Below, piece after piece: positions 1 to 13,984 of a stretch of 29,700 nt of DNA. Source of the DNA: Priapulus caudatus (taxonomy: Eukaryota > Priapulida > Priapulimorpha > Priapulimorphida > Priapulidae); the NCBI RefSeq assembly GCF_000485595.1, contig NW_014578360.1:43730-73429 (forward strand), written 5' to 3'. The position numbers were made by a program, and so were the translations under genes. The notes beneath the pieces are model-generated. The model did no database searches and was not told where the DNA came from. It worked only from the letters and a program-made list of their open reading frames with translations. The stretch's first letter is position 1. Each line of letters opens with the position of its first letter.

Positions 1-2396
<2,396 letters not shown>

Positions 2397-3652
2397 TACA
2401 TTGCACTCAAGCCTATTCACATATCCTCTCACGTTCGCTAGTATGATTCATTCAAATAAACCTTCGCGCGATGTTCAGTCATGGATATGTTGATGATCTT
2501 TACTTTCATGGGCGCATGCGTGTTGTACAACAGCCGATAGGATGTGATGCAAGGGCAGATCAACATCCCAATCCCACCCGTGTATCAGGCTTGCGTAGAG
2601 TGCTTGCGCACTGCCATCATTAGATGTCGCATTAGCAAGTCAACACAGGTAAAAATGCAACAATTCGAAGTCATGCATTCTGCTTCCGTTCTAGAGGTAA
2701 TGTGCTGCGCAGCAGCTACTGCCAAGTTCAGTTATGCCTGTATGCAACTCTGCGCATACACAAAAAATGCAATGGGATCACTATAGTTATACAACCTAAT
2801 AGCCTAGCGTAGACGATAACAGGTAGGCATATTGGGTTGATGGAGGGTGCTAGCTAATATTCTTAGGGAAGGTCTCTCTGTGGTCACAAGGTCCATTCAT
2901 ATTCACTTCCCACTCATGTTGTCGGATTGAACCTATGCCATTTATTCGGCCTTATCGGCTGCTGCGTCATTTCAATCACAGATATTATCAGGTATTATCT
3001 GACGCCATGACTATTTGCGCAGTGGTGATATCGCCCGAGTACTATAAAGACTATTAGTTGACATGACTAACCCTACCATTACGAAAACGAGAGTGATACA
3101 GCACTCTACGGTCTACCGTGTGACGATTGTTATCATGATATTATAAGAAACTACGCACCAACTACGGCTACATAACGCGAACCCGGAGTACTAATATATG
3201 CTACGCATCTGCATATAATTCACATAGCCTATAGTTCATACACTGTAAAGTGTCAAGCATAAGAACATCATAAATCTTTTCTCCGTGTCACTTTTTACCG
3301 GCTATAAGCATGTGAATCACACGCGGAGTTTATATAGGCATCTGTTAGGACTCATCAGCTGCAGACGGGCCGGGTTCTTTACGACGCCGCCGTCGTAGCA
3401 GACGCCTGACAAGCGGACGTCATGTAATGCAGCCGCGTACAGTCACTACTGCCGCCAGCAACGTCGGCGCACCAGTACTGGCAGCGCATCAATCACCAGC
3501 ATGCTCTTCTCGCGTCAGGAAATGTTAGGGAACGAACACTTTGCCGATGCGTAGGCGGGCATCACACCGCCACGATCCGTATGCGGTCACGCGGCCGTTC
3601 TCTGCCGGTTACAGTGTAGGTACACGCGTAACACTGCGACATTACACGCGTA

Positions 3653-3655
<3 letters not shown>

Positions 3656-3726
<71 letters not shown>

Positions 3727-3737
3727 CGCGCGCACAT
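3656..3737. repeat. (GT)n(CG)n compound microsatellite, Z-DNA-prone
   Basis: A pure GT run at 3656-3718 changes directly to CG (3718-3733) and then CACAT. This gives about 82 bases of uninterrupted alternating purine and pyrimidine, the classic Z-DNA-forming composition. In the second copy of the block (about 7370-7450) the same tract is reduced to irregular TG-rich sequence. Confidence 0.95.
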
Positions 3738-4479
3738 TCATTCCCATATTCTCCCATGCAGACGTCCGCCTTTCTACGGACTATATACGGACCGCTGGCG
3801 GCGCCAAGTGCTAGTGTCCACTAGAGGCGCCGCACAAGCAAGTCAGTCCCTCACGCTACACTTGTGGCCATTCACGGTCAGCTGCGGCACTTCACCCTGC
3901 TGCCACTGGTGAGACGCGAGCACCTGCATACGCTCACATTGACCTTGAAAAATCGCGACGGTTGTTTATAGTTATTTAGTTAGTTGTCGCAAAACAATTA
4001 ATGGGCGCATTTGGCGGCCAGAAATTAGCACAGGACTTACGCGTCACGAACCCTGAACAATTTCGGCGCTGCCTACAGCATTTCGAAACTAGTTTCGCGC
4101 GCGACGACTTCATGTGAACCACTTGTCTAGACACGTTTCCCGCTCGAATCAAATCAGTGAAACGAACAAGGAATTAGAATCCGTGAAACGGAATCCACGT
4201 GGTCTAAGCATATATGCATAGAATGAGTCGGCATTTAGCTTAGAGATAATAAGTCTATTGACACAGGATGACGAAAGCGGCTACTTATCAAATACTATAA
4301 AAATATAACGGAACTAATCCCAACAAAACGTGTGAGGCCAGACTGCACGCCTTCAGAAAAGACATCTATAAGCGCACCAGTTGAAAATTTGAGATCATTC
4401 TACACACGAACCCAACGGTGTTTATTCCAACTGTGCATCAATCTACCGCAGTATTTAGCGCAAGATACGGATCCGGAGT

Positions 4480-4940
4480 CCCCCCCCCGACGAGACCTTA
4501 CTCACACACCCTCATAACCACTTACACACACCTGCACAGCCACCAACCCACAACCTCCCCACACGTCCACCCACCCGCATCCTCCCTCATACGCCGACCC
4601 ACCAGCACCTTCGCTCACACGCCCACCCACCCGTGGACTCACCTACAGTGTCCTTATACACCCACAGCCTCCTAACACACATCCTCCTAATGCACCCACA
4701 TTCTCCTAATACCCTTTCTCACCCACTCTTTCTTCCTCACCCACCCACTCACAACCTCCCTCGCCAATTTACACCCTCTCTCGCTCGTCCACACCCTCCT
4801 TCGCTCGTACACGTCTTCCTTCGCCCACCTAAACCCTCCCTTGATCAGCCAAACTCTCCCTCGATCACGCAAACCCTCCCTTGATCAGCCAAACTCTCCC
4901 TCGATCACGCAAACCCTCCCTCAACCACCCAAACTCGAGT
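4480..4940. repeat. C-rich degenerate minisatellite
   Basis: The top strand is strongly C-rich and G-poor, built from loose units of about 20 bases of the form CTCCCTCNNNCACNCAAACC. Units are diverged on the left and become regular on the right, ending in two identical 40-bp units at 4831-4910. The Pro/Thr/His-rich reading frames across it follow from composition and are not credible proteins. Confidence 0.8.
4831..4910. repeat. Perfect 40-bp tandem duplication
   Basis: The 40-base unit beginning AAACCCTCCCTTGATCAGCC occurs at 4831-4870 and again, identical, at 4871-4910. A partial third unit follows. Each unit is itself two related 20-base halves. Confidence 0.93.
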
Positions 4941-5082
4941 AGTACATGGGGTTCAACCATACATATACTGTATATAAAACAATATCCTGGTATTTCAATA
5001 TAGTTTTATTGCATCAGATTTTAAACACAGGCATCGTGGTCACGAGTTCCAGCTGTATCGTCTGTACGCTGTACGTATCTGT

Positions 5083-5111
5083 CTGTCTCCCTATTAGCTG
5101 GCTGTCCGTCC

Positions 5112-5147
<36 letters not shown>

Positions 5148-5261
5148 GCCTGTCTGTCTGTCTGTCTGTCTGTCTGCCTGTCTGCCTGCCTGCCTGTCTG
5201 CCTGTCTGCCTGCCTGTCTGCCTGCCTGTCTGCCTGCCTGTCTGCCTGTCTGCCTGTCTGC

Positions 5262-5295
<34 letters not shown>

Positions 5296-5296
5296 A
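5083..5296. repeat. (CTGT)n / (CTGC)n tetranucleotide array
   Basis: CTGT units are interspersed with CTGC variants over about 210 bp. Overlapping frames on both strands (Cys/Leu/Val-rich, and Asp/Arg/Gln/Thr-rich) are repeat translations. A noisy equivalent lies at about 10400-10830. Confidence 0.95.
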
Positions 5297-5450
5297 TCCA
5301 CCTGTCAATTTATCTATCCGTCTATCAATCTATCCATCTATTTATGTATCTCTCTCTATCCGTCTATCAATCTATCCATCTATTTATGTATCTCTCTCTA
5401 TCCATCTATCCATCTATCCATCTATCCATCTATCCATCTATCCATTCTTC
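5297..5450. repeat. (ATCT)n / (ATCC)n array with a 42-bp higher-order unit
   Basis: Tetranucleotide ATCT/ATCC units continue from the CTGT array. A 42-bp higher-order unit starting CTATCCGTCTATCAATC appears at 5314 and again at 5356, followed by regular CTATCCAT units. This indicates stepwise expansion of an older array. Confidence 0.92.
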
Positions 5451-5566
5451 TTATCCTTGTCCGCTTTCTAGCGTGCTGTTCGTTGCATGAGTCGATGAGG
5501 TGTCATGGATACTTTGTGGAGAAGGTCTATTGTTATTATTTGGTTGTATGTTGTAGTGCTTTTTAA
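5451..5566. other. Short non-repeat stretch before the duplication junction
   Basis: This is about 115 bases of ordinary sequence between the tetranucleotide array and the point near 5567 where the block that began at about 2397 restarts. No gene is visible. The junction is a likely contig or read-fill boundary. Confidence 0.6.
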
Positions 5567-8500
5567 CATTGCACCAAGCCTATTCACATATCTTCCTCAC
5601 GTTCGCTAGTAATGATTCAGTTCAAGATATAACGCCTATCTCGCGCGATGTTTTCAGGCTTCCGGTGGTTCTGAGGAGTATAGTGGTAGTTGTTAGGTGA
5701 TCTTTACTTGGTTCCTTGAATTAGGGTTAGTCGCTGGTGCATGCAGCGTAGGTTGCTACAAAGCAGACTCGCACCAGGAATTGATGCAAGGCGCAGATCA
5801 ACATCCCATCCTTTGTGTGAGTCGGCTGACCCCGTGTATCGGCTATTGCGTTAGAGTGCTTGCGCACCTGCGGTGTGTAATCATTACGACTGTTTTCGCA
5901 TTAGCAGAAGTTCAACATAGGTAACAAAATTGGCAAAGCAATTCGTAAGTCATTCGCATTTCTGCTTCCTCGTTCTAGAATGGTAATGGCTAGCGCAGGA
6001 GCGTACTGCCAAGTTTAGTTTTAATGCCTGTTGAGATTTGCAACCGCTTGCGCATGACACAATAGATTAGCATGGATCTGCTATATGTTTATACTTAAGC
6101 CTAATAGCCGTAGCGTAAGACGGATAACGAGGTAGTCGCCAATAATTGGGAGATGGAGGGGGTGCTAGCTAATATTTTCGTTATTGGGAGAGGATATGGT
6201 TACTTCTTTCTGTGGTTGCACCATTTTACTTAGTCGTCGCGATGTCATTATATCATTTCGCCTTCTACTCTTTATTCACATTGTCTGCCTGCTTCACTAT
6301 TCTCTATAGCTTTGTTTGTTCTCTCGATGTTGTCGGTTAAACCTATGCCACTTTATTGCGGCTTATCGGCTGCTGCGTCATTGGTCATCACTAGTATGTA
6401 TTATCAGGTGATTTATCGGACGGCCGATTGACTTTATTTGGCGCAGTGGGTGGATATCGTGCTTCGAGCGTATAAAGATCGGAATTTAGTTGACCATGAC
6501 TATTACCCTTAGTCCTTATTAGAAAATTCGTTAGATTGTGTGCATGCACGTCTAACGGTCATTTCACGTGGTGGAATTGTTATCATGATATTATAACACT
6601 ACGGCCACTATCCAACTACGGCTCACATAAACGCGAACTCCGGTAAGTACTAATATGCTACGCATCATGCAGTATTAATTTTCACATAGGCCTATTAGTT
6701 CATTGACACTGTAAGAGGTGGTAAGCATCAAGAACATATAAATCTTTTCTCCGTGAGTTCACTTTTTTAGCCGTATAAGCACTGAATTGAATCACCGCGA
6801 GTTTATACTGATTGGACATATCGCTGATTAGGACTTCATAACAGCTGACGAGACAGGGGCCGAAGGGTTCTTTTGTGACGAGGCTCGCCCGTCGTTTAGG
6901 CTTGTAGGACGGGCGGGAAGAGCAAGCGGAACGTCATGTATATCGGCATGTTTCGCGGCGTTATCAGGACACTTACTTAGGCGCTCCGATGAAAATGTCT
7001 GCCAAGCAACTTGTCGGCGCTGAACTCAAAGTGACGTGGGTCCTGCGCGGCTCATCCCCTAGCTGAGCCTCGGTTCTCGCCACGCGTTGCTAGTTACGGG
7101 AATTGCTGTAGGTTGTAATCGGAATGGATCCATCGTTGAATTGCCGGAGCCAACTGGGTTGACGGTAACCTAATCTTGCCCGGACGGAGCATACACAGGC
7201 ATCTCTGTATTTGTTTTTTCCGCTTTACTGATCTCGTATGCGGTCACTGGCGGCCCGGCTGTCTTCTGCCCGGGATTAGGTCAGTGTAGGAACAAACGCG
7301 TAACATTCTAGTCGGGACAATTACAGCTGGTCAGCTTGTTACTGTTTTTTTATGTGATAGTTGTTAATTGTGTTCTTGTGTTGTGGTGTAGTGTGTGTTG
7401 TGTGTTGTGCTGTGTGCTGTGTGTGATGTGTGTTGGTGTGCTGTTGTGTGTGCTGCCTGGCGGCCGCACGAGTTCATTTTCCCCCCTTGAATAATTTTAG
7501 AAAATAAAAATTCCTGTCACAGTGCAGGATCTCCCCGCCTTTCCTACGACTATATACGGACGCTTTTTGCTTGCGCTTTCGCGCCTAACTGCCTAGATGA
7601 AGTCCACTAAGCAGGTCGCTCCACGGAGTATCCCGACTAATTTCAATTCGTTCAGTTCCCTCACGCATTAGAGCATTGTTTATCTTGTCGGCCATTTTCG
7701 GTTCTCCGGTCAGTACTTTGGGGCGGCAATCTGGTTTTACCTGCTGACCTCTGATCTTGCCGTCACTTTTGGTGAGTTTACGCGAGCATCTTTTTCATTT
7801 TTTTTTTATTCTGTCTTTTCTGTCTTATCTTATGGTTTTTTTTTGCCTTTTTTTTTTTTGATAAATTTGCCGGCGTTTGTTGTCTTATGGTTACTTTAGC
7901 GTCATGGAGAGTATGATCGCACAAACATATTTTAAAGTTGTGGCCGTCATTCTGACGGGCGCCAGTAATTTAGCGACTATGTGGTGACATTTTAGGTGCG
8001 CTGGGTACGCGTGTTGTCAGCGGGTCCTCTTTTAACCCTCGAACAATTTCGGCGGGAGCGCCTTTACATGTGCATTTCGAAACTATTGTCTTCGCGCGTG
8101 GCGACGACCTTTTCATTGTGACCGGACTTTGTTCAATGACCACGTTCACACCCGTCTCTTGACAATAGTACAAAACAATACCACCAAATGTGCCGAAAGG
8201 CGAATCAGGAGCGGAATTTAGATTCATTGCGGGTTGTGAGAAAACGTGATATCGCACTGCTGCGGTCTATCAGCAAGTATTAGGACAATGTAGATTGACA
8301 TGTGTTAGAGGCCGGAGCATCTATAATCTTTCTGACAGTCTTAGAGGAGATATATCCTTAAGTCTATTGAGACACGACCACTTTGCTGTTGTCTAAATGG
8401 GATGACTTGATTAGAGTGCCGGACTACTTATGCGACAGTGCTGCCTTTGTTCATTTTAAGTGAATATATTATTAGGCTATCATCGGTAACTAATCCGAAC

Positions 8501-10703
8501 AAAACAACGTGTGAAAGTACGTCTACCGGAGAGCGAGCGACGCCTTCAGGAAAGAAGACATCTGAGATGAACGCATTTCTAATTGTTTGTTATTTAAGAT
8601 ACTGAGGAGCCACAATTATCGTGTGCTTGGGTTGAGAGCGGCAGTTGGAAATATTTGTGAGATCAGGCTATACTAGGACAATGCGCCCACCCCAACCCAC
8701 AACACAGAGGTGTGTATGGTGCCATCTAGCGTATCGCATACAACACAATCAAACAGCCCGTACCCAGTAGCCAGGCAGCAACAACCTAAATCCAATCACA
8801 ACTACCACAACGTCAGCGCAGCGCAGTGCGCACGCCACGGCCCAGCATATTAGGAGGTGTGGGTATAAGGCCTCCATAAACAAGCAAGGCCCGGGGCACG
8901 TGATGTTTTTCAGCTCTGTCCACAGATACGCGAGAATCACTAGTCAGATGTTTCTCGTCCTTAAATTTATCCGACATCAGTCCCACCTGTATGGGACCTG
9001 CTGACCGACGCTTTACTCAGACACCTGAGGGCAACGAAGGGTCAGCCCTTTGTTCATGATCCTGTGCATTAATGCCAATGTTTTCATATAACTAATGATG
9101 GGCCCCTACGCGCTGCCTAGAGTTAAACCAACGCTCTACACACCTACACACACACACTGCTACGCGCGAGGCCACCTCACTTAACTATGCCTACAGACCG
9201 AAAGTTCCCCGCATGCTCTACATCGTTCCACGCCCACGAAGTTGTTTAGCCGTAACCTTCGAGATACTCTGGCGTCATTGGGGGCAAGCTGCCTGGCGTC
9301 CGACCCACCAGCACACCTCGCATCACGGAACAAAAGCACACCCTATCCCACAGCTAACGTGAAATACCAACACGTTGGTGATCCTCAACTCTATACAGTG
9401 TTCTCTTGTCGAGTAAACGAATCCGGCATCCCCAGCTCCTAACTATCTACCATCTTCACTAAATAGCAGGTCGCGCTACACATATCTCCTAATTTGTTAT
9501 CCCAAAAGCCAAATCCTCTATTCCCTCACCACACATTTAATTCGTGCTGATAACTACCACAAGGTCTACCAGTAGAAACGAATACTGCCTAGCGTGATAA
9601 ATTAGCCAGATTGAGTCGGCTCACTCACTATGGACCGCATCCCCTCGCGCGTCAATGTATGGCAGAACTTTAAACGACACACCAACACCCAGCTTCCTGC
9701 ATACTAAAATCTATATCGCGAGGACGTACCTCGAGATAATACTAAACCCGTACTGTCTTTCGCATAGCGTACATGTACATTCGGCAATTTTCCTCGTCCC
9801 TGCAAGTCTTAAGCTAGTAAACCAATGTGAAGAGACTGGTTTTCTTGCAAGATAATCATGAAACGAGCCTTGGATGCACAGCAGAACCAAACACAAGGCA
9901 ATCCCCCCCCGAAGCATCCCCTTGTTGTTTATTCATGAAAGCATCTAGAATGAGCCTACATACATCACGATTTCACGCGCATACAACCGGCTATAAAACC
10001 GCGTATAAGAACATAGATTTTTCAGACACCTCCAGACTAGCAGCCCAAACTCGAGTAGCTTAAGCAAAAAGGTGTTTCCCTTCATAAACTACAATACCCA
10101 CTTATTATGACATCTTGAGCTAGTTAACCTGTATAATTCTAATGGCTATAGAACTTGTTTGACAGTTAGGTTTTTCTTTATTTTCAATGCATATAATCAT
10201 AGTTATCTATTATAGAGACAACTACCAGGATTTAATAAATAAACAGAAGACCCGGTGAAAGACCGGCTGAGCGCTATCGCACTGGGAGGTCTGTTTGTTC
10301 CATACTCGTGTTAATTCAGTCACTGTACGCTGTTCACGGTATCTGTCTTCCATCCGCTATTAGGGCTGGCCGGTTGTCTCGTAGTAGACCTCGTCTCGTA
10401 TCTGTTCTGTCTTTGTCGTGTTCTTAGTCTGTCTCGTCGCATGTCTGCACTGTTCTGCGCTAGGATTACGCTGCCCTGTCTGCTGTCCAGTTTTTGGCTG
10501 GTACGCTGTCCTGAACCCACTGTCTGCCCTGATACTGTCCTGTTTGTTCATGCCTGGCCGTGTTGCCCTGTGCTGCCTGCCTGTCGCCTGTCTGCCCTGC
10601 CTGGCCTGCCTGTCTGTCTGTCTGTTGTCTGCTGTCTGTCCTGTCCTGTCTGTCTGTCGCTGTCTGTCCGGCTGTCATGTCCTGTCTGTCGTCTGTCTGT
10701 CTG

Positions 10704-10750
<47 letters not shown>

Positions 10751-10830
10751 CCTGTCCGTCTGTCCCCGTCTGTCCGTGCTGTCCGTCCTGTCCGTCCTTC
10801 CGTCTGTCCGTCTGTCCGTACACGCTCCAC
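5567..10830. repeat. Second, indel-riddled copy of the 2397-5300 block
   Basis: The order and orientation match 2397-5300, with many exact words of 10-20 bases separated by small insertions and some substitutions. Anchor spacing is 2519 bp in the first copy (2409 to 4928) and 4468 bp here (5576 to 10044). The clean (GT)n(CG)n tract of the first copy is scrambled here. This pattern fits uncorrected single-molecule reads or a poor consensus more than natural divergence. The ORFs inside should not be treated as genes. A genuine tandem duplication beneath the noise cannot be excluded. Confidence 0.8.
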
Positions 10831-10835
10831 TTTGA
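10330..10835. repeat. Noisy (CTGT)n / (CCTGT)n array
   Basis: CTGT, CTGC and CCGT units with irregular spacing, corresponding to 5083-5296 in the cleaner copy. Regularity is best at about 10700-10750. Long ORFs on both strands arise from the repeat. Confidence 0.9.
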
Positions 10836-11010
10836 TGTCCGTCTCTCGCCCCTCGCATTGCCGTAGTTTGGGCCGTTATTTATTAAAGATACTTGCCTTC
10901 ACTTCGAATGTTGGTGTCATAGATCACAGCTATCTATTTTATCCGTTTCTACCCGATAAGACCGTTCACCGACAGTACTGCGTCCCAGTGGATCCAAGTT
11001 AATTAGAGGG
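10836..11010. other. Short non-repeat island between CTGT arrays
   Basis: About 175 bases of non-repetitive sequence containing no credible ORF beyond extensions of repeat frames. It may correspond loosely to 5451-5566, but I could not align it with confidence. Confidence 0.4.
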
Positions 11011-11469
11011 GCGGGAAGTTCCCGTCTGCGTCCTGTCTGTCTTTTCTCTGCTCCTGTCTGTCATTTCTGTCTCGTCTGAACCGACTGACTGACTGCCTGC
11101 CTGCCTGTCCTTATCTGCCTGCCTGTCTGTCCTGTCTGTCTGTCCTGTCGCCTGTCCGTCGGTCCGTCTGTCCGTCTGTCGTCTATGGGCCGCTGTCCCG
11201 TCTGTCCGTGCCCGTCCGTTCCGTCCGCCGTCCGTCCGTCCGTCCATCTGTCTGTCTGTCTGTCTGTCTGTATGTATGTCTGTCCGTCCGTCTGTCTGTC
11301 TGTCTGACTGACTGACTGACTGACTGCCTGCCTGCCTGCCTGCCTGTCTTTCTGGGGCCTGGCCTGTCTGCCTGTCTGTCTGTCTGTCTGTCTGTCTGTC
11401 GCTGTCCTGTCCCTGTCTGTTTCTGTCTGCCTCCATGCCTGCAAGTCAGTCAGTCAGTCCGCCCCTTCC

Positions 11470-11470
<1 letters not shown>
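11011..11470. repeat. Second (CTGT)n / (CCGT)n / (CTGA)n array
   Basis: CTGT-family tetranucleotides with sub-blocks of CCGT (about 11215-11245), CTGA (about 11305-11325) and CTGC. The minus-strand Asp/Arg/Gln/Thr-rich frames are repeat translations. Confidence 0.9.
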
Positions 11471-11471
<1 letters not shown>

Positions 11472-11506
<35 letters not shown>

Positions 11507-11600
11507 TTGCGTGTTGTGTGTGTGTGTGTGTGTTGTGTGTGTGTGGTGTGTGTGTGTGTGTTGCGTGCGCTGGTGCGTGCGTCGTGTGGGTGCCTGCGTG
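11472..11600. repeat. (GT)n tract, interrupted
   Basis: GT repeats begin pure, then are broken by single-base interruptions towards 11580, as expected in a noisy fill next to an assembly gap. Confidence 0.9.
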
Positions 11601-11637
11601 TGTGTATGTCTCACTCTACGCCATTTCTTTCTCTCCC
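11590..11637 (+). repeat. 48-bp exact repeat, left copy (gap edge)
   Basis: The 48 bases immediately left of the N run, starting GTGCCTGCGTGTGTGTATGT, recur without a mismatch at 12275-12322. This is the signature of unrecognised overlap between sequences placed on either side of a scaffold gap. Confidence 0.95.
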
Positions 11638-11647
11638 NNNNNNNNNN
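11638..11647. other. Assembly gap (10 N)
   Basis: Exactly ten N bases, a placeholder and not a measured distance. The flanking repeat pair (11590 and 12275) suggests that the sequences either side overlap or that 11648-12274 is a separate read extension. Confidence 0.99.
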
Positions 11648-11651
11648 GAGC

Positions 11652-11958
11652 CATCTAAGGCCATCTAGCCATCTAAGCCATCCCATCCAGCCATCCAGGC
11701 CATTTTCCAGCATCCAGCCAGCGATTCGCAGCCATCCAGCCCATCCATCCATCCACTCCATCGATCATCCATCCCATCCATCCATCCAATCATCCATCAT
11801 CCATCCAGTCCATCCGTACCATCCATCATCTCGCATCATCATCCATCATGCCAATGCATCCATTCCAGTCCATCCATCATCCATCCATCGCATCCATCAT
11901 CCTACCACTCCATCCATCATCATCCATCCAATCCATCCACTCCATCCATCATCATACA
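11652..11958. repeat. (ATCC)n array, irregular
   Basis: CCATCCAT and CATCATC units with frequent slips over about 300 bp. No coding content. Confidence 0.92.
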
Positions 11959-12274
11959 TCTTTCTATCTATCTGTCTGTCTATCTATCTGTTTGTTTATT
12001 CTGTCTGCTGTTTATCTATTTATTCTATCTGTCTTGCTTTTATCTGCTCTGTTTATCTGTCTGTTTATCTGTCTGTTATCTGTCTGTTTAGATCTGTCTG
12101 TTTTATCTTGTCTGTTTATCTGCGTATGTTTATCTGTCTGTTGTATCTGACTGCTTTATCTGTTCCTGTTTATCTGGATCCTGTTTATCTGGTCTGTCTT
12201 ATCTGTCTGATTTATCGTGTTCTGTTTATCTGTCTGCTTTATCTTGGCCTGTTTATCTGTCTGGTTTATCTGGC
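11959..12274. repeat. (TATCTGTCTGTT)n-like array
   Basis: TTTATCTGTCTG units of roughly 12 bases with frequent single-base indels, ending just before the clean contig resumes near 12275. Confidence 0.88.
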
Positions 12275-12322
12275 GTGCCTGCGTGTGTGTATGTCTCACT
12301 CTACGCCATTTCTTTCTCTCCC
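12275..12322 (+). repeat. 48-bp exact repeat, right copy
   Basis: Identical to 11590-11637. From here rightward the sequence again looks like clean non-repeat DNA, so this is probably the true left end of the right-hand contig. Confidence 0.95.
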
Positions 12323-13290
12323 ATTCTCTCTAGCTTCTTCACATCTTTACCTCGTTACTTTCCTGGTGTCATCTTTCCCTCGCACAAAAACGTGTTCAAT
12401 AAAACCTCGTGAATCAGCTGTTGAAATCGTCGGTACCCACACTAGTTCGATGTTTGCACAACCTACATACATCGCGAGCTAAAATCGCGAGAAGATATTG
12501 CGCGGCTAAAATGCCAGCAAAAGCTTTACTCTTCATTCATAGCTCTACCATAATCCTAATTTGGCCCACGCATTTCTTCGTTCGTCGTATGTGTGTATAC
12601 GTGCTTCCACAGGAATAGCTAGCTGGGTGCGTTAACTATAGCAATCTTTCCATTCAATGAAAGCCAAAATAACAGGTCTAGCAAAGGGGAAAGGGGGGTA
12701 CGCGCCATTAAAAATCACCACCACGCCTATACATTATATTAATAGTTCATTAGTAGCATTCGGTTACTCCTAACACCATGAAATCAGAGATGAGTCACGT
12801 ATATGATGCACTTTTGATAGCAAACATATATGAATTTGAGCAGAGCAGCAAGGCTCGATCACTACAGAGTTAAACATTATGACGAACTGTTTGTTTAGCA
12901 TATTTCAAGCAAACACGCGCTATTTTCCTACCTTTCTGCACCCGCCAGCTATTACATTTCATGCTTTCGGTCCATAAAACAAAGTATATAATAACTATAG
13001 CGACATGCACGCACAGCACGAACTCTTGTCTACCGCGACCGATCACGCCACGTGTCAGCTATGGGTTTGTGACACCTGTAACACGCTAGCCCAAAGCTAC
13101 ATTAGACGTACACGTACAGATACACGTTGACACAGACTGAGCAAAACTAACAGCTACAATAACAGTCTTACCACGGTGGTGGCGCACGCCTCGTGTATAC
13201 GTGCTGTACACGTGTATGGGTGTGCTATCTGTGCCTGCCTATAACCGCAGAGCGACCACAACTTCATGCGGCTACGCGCGTACCGTTACA
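12323..13290. other. Sequence with no supported gene
   Basis: There are no ORFs above about 70 codons apart from extensions of repeat frames, no recognisable family motif and no RNA gene. Composition is mixed and without tandem repeats until the CG/CA-rich stretch starting near 13190. Confidence 0.55.
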
Positions 13291-13372
13291 ACGTGCACGC
13301 GCGCACGCGCACACGTATGTACACACGCAGACACGCTCGCACGCACGCACGAGTGCGCGCACGCACACAAAC

Positions 13373-13426
<54 letters not shown>
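13291..13426. repeat. Alternating RY tract with (CA)n microsatellite
   Basis: Positions 13291-13329 alternate purine and pyrimidine without a break (ACGTGCACGCGCGC and on). After a mixed CG/CA stretch, a pure (AC)n run occupies 13379-13426. The whole stretch is Z-DNA-prone. His/Thr-rich frames across it are repeat translations. Confidence 0.93.
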
Positions 13427-13428
<2 letters not shown>

Positions 13429-13959
13429 CACTGCACTACATTGCGGATCGCTGCTAACTAACTGGTTCTGTCACGGACGGTCCAATGATCGAGAAGTTAT
13501 GCCTTGGAGACTGGATCCCGCGTCGCACGCAGCCACATCGGCAATACTTCCACGTCCGAGTGAAGCATGAATAAGCATAAATTGCCCCCGCATTAGCGCG
13601 CGAACAGCAGGCGAGCGAAATCTCAATCTCGCAAGTTCGCAACCACAACGCGGGAAATCTGCGAGCATAAATGCAATTGGTTAGCGGCTGGCTGTTACCA
13701 ATACCTCACCACGCATTGTAGTACGAGTACGTATGTAGTAAGTGTTACGAGAGCCCAAACCCTCTCATAACTTAACGTTAACGATGAAAATAACACATTT
13801 ACACAAAAAATTGTAATTAGTGATATTATATTTTATATTGAGTAAAATGTGTGTTTTTCATAGAAAATACATCAGAAAACTTACTTATCTACCGATATAT
13901 TAACAAATATTTACAAATGGCGTTTGTTCTCTGGTTTTGAAGGTTTGTTGAGTCAAAGC
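13427..13959. other. Sequence with no supported gene
   Basis: Short overlapping frames of about 65 codons on the minus strand show no recognisable motif. The sequence becomes AT-rich towards 13800-13920. Confidence 0.5.
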
Positions 13960-13965
13960 AAATCA

Positions 13966-13984
13966 AAGCAGCCAATCAGAGAAG
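13966..13984 (+). promoter_or_regulatory. CCAAT-box (NF-Y-like) motif
   Basis: AGCCAATCAGAG is a full match to the common NF-Y consensus. It lies about 430 bases upstream of a Kozak-like ATG and splice-donor-like site at 14403-14450. No TATA element at a fixed distance is obvious. This is a motif match only. Confidence 0.25.

Larger units (their letters stand above)
2397..5300. repeat. Upstream, cleaner copy of a duplicated block
   Basis: This block reappears in order at 5567 to about 10830. Exact shared anchors are AAGCCTATTCACATAT (2409 and 5576), CTTATCGGCTGCTGCGTCAT (2951 and 6362), TTGTTATCATGATATTATAA (3127 and 6577), GACCCACCAGCAC (4596 and 9302) and CCCAAACTCGAGTAG (4928 and 10044). 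The copy here has intact microsatellites (for example 3656-3733), so it is probably close to the true sequence. No gene is supported within it: the short ORFs share no known motif and are broken in the other copy. Confidence 0.85.

Noticed and set aside
5083-5450. Tetranucleotide arrays as a CRISPR array
   Set aside because: Units are 4 bases (42-bp higher order) with no unique spacers, in eukaryotic-type DNA.
7970-8257. 95-codon minus-strand ORF
   Set aside because: It lies in the indel-corrupted copy, and the frame is not present in the cleaner copy.
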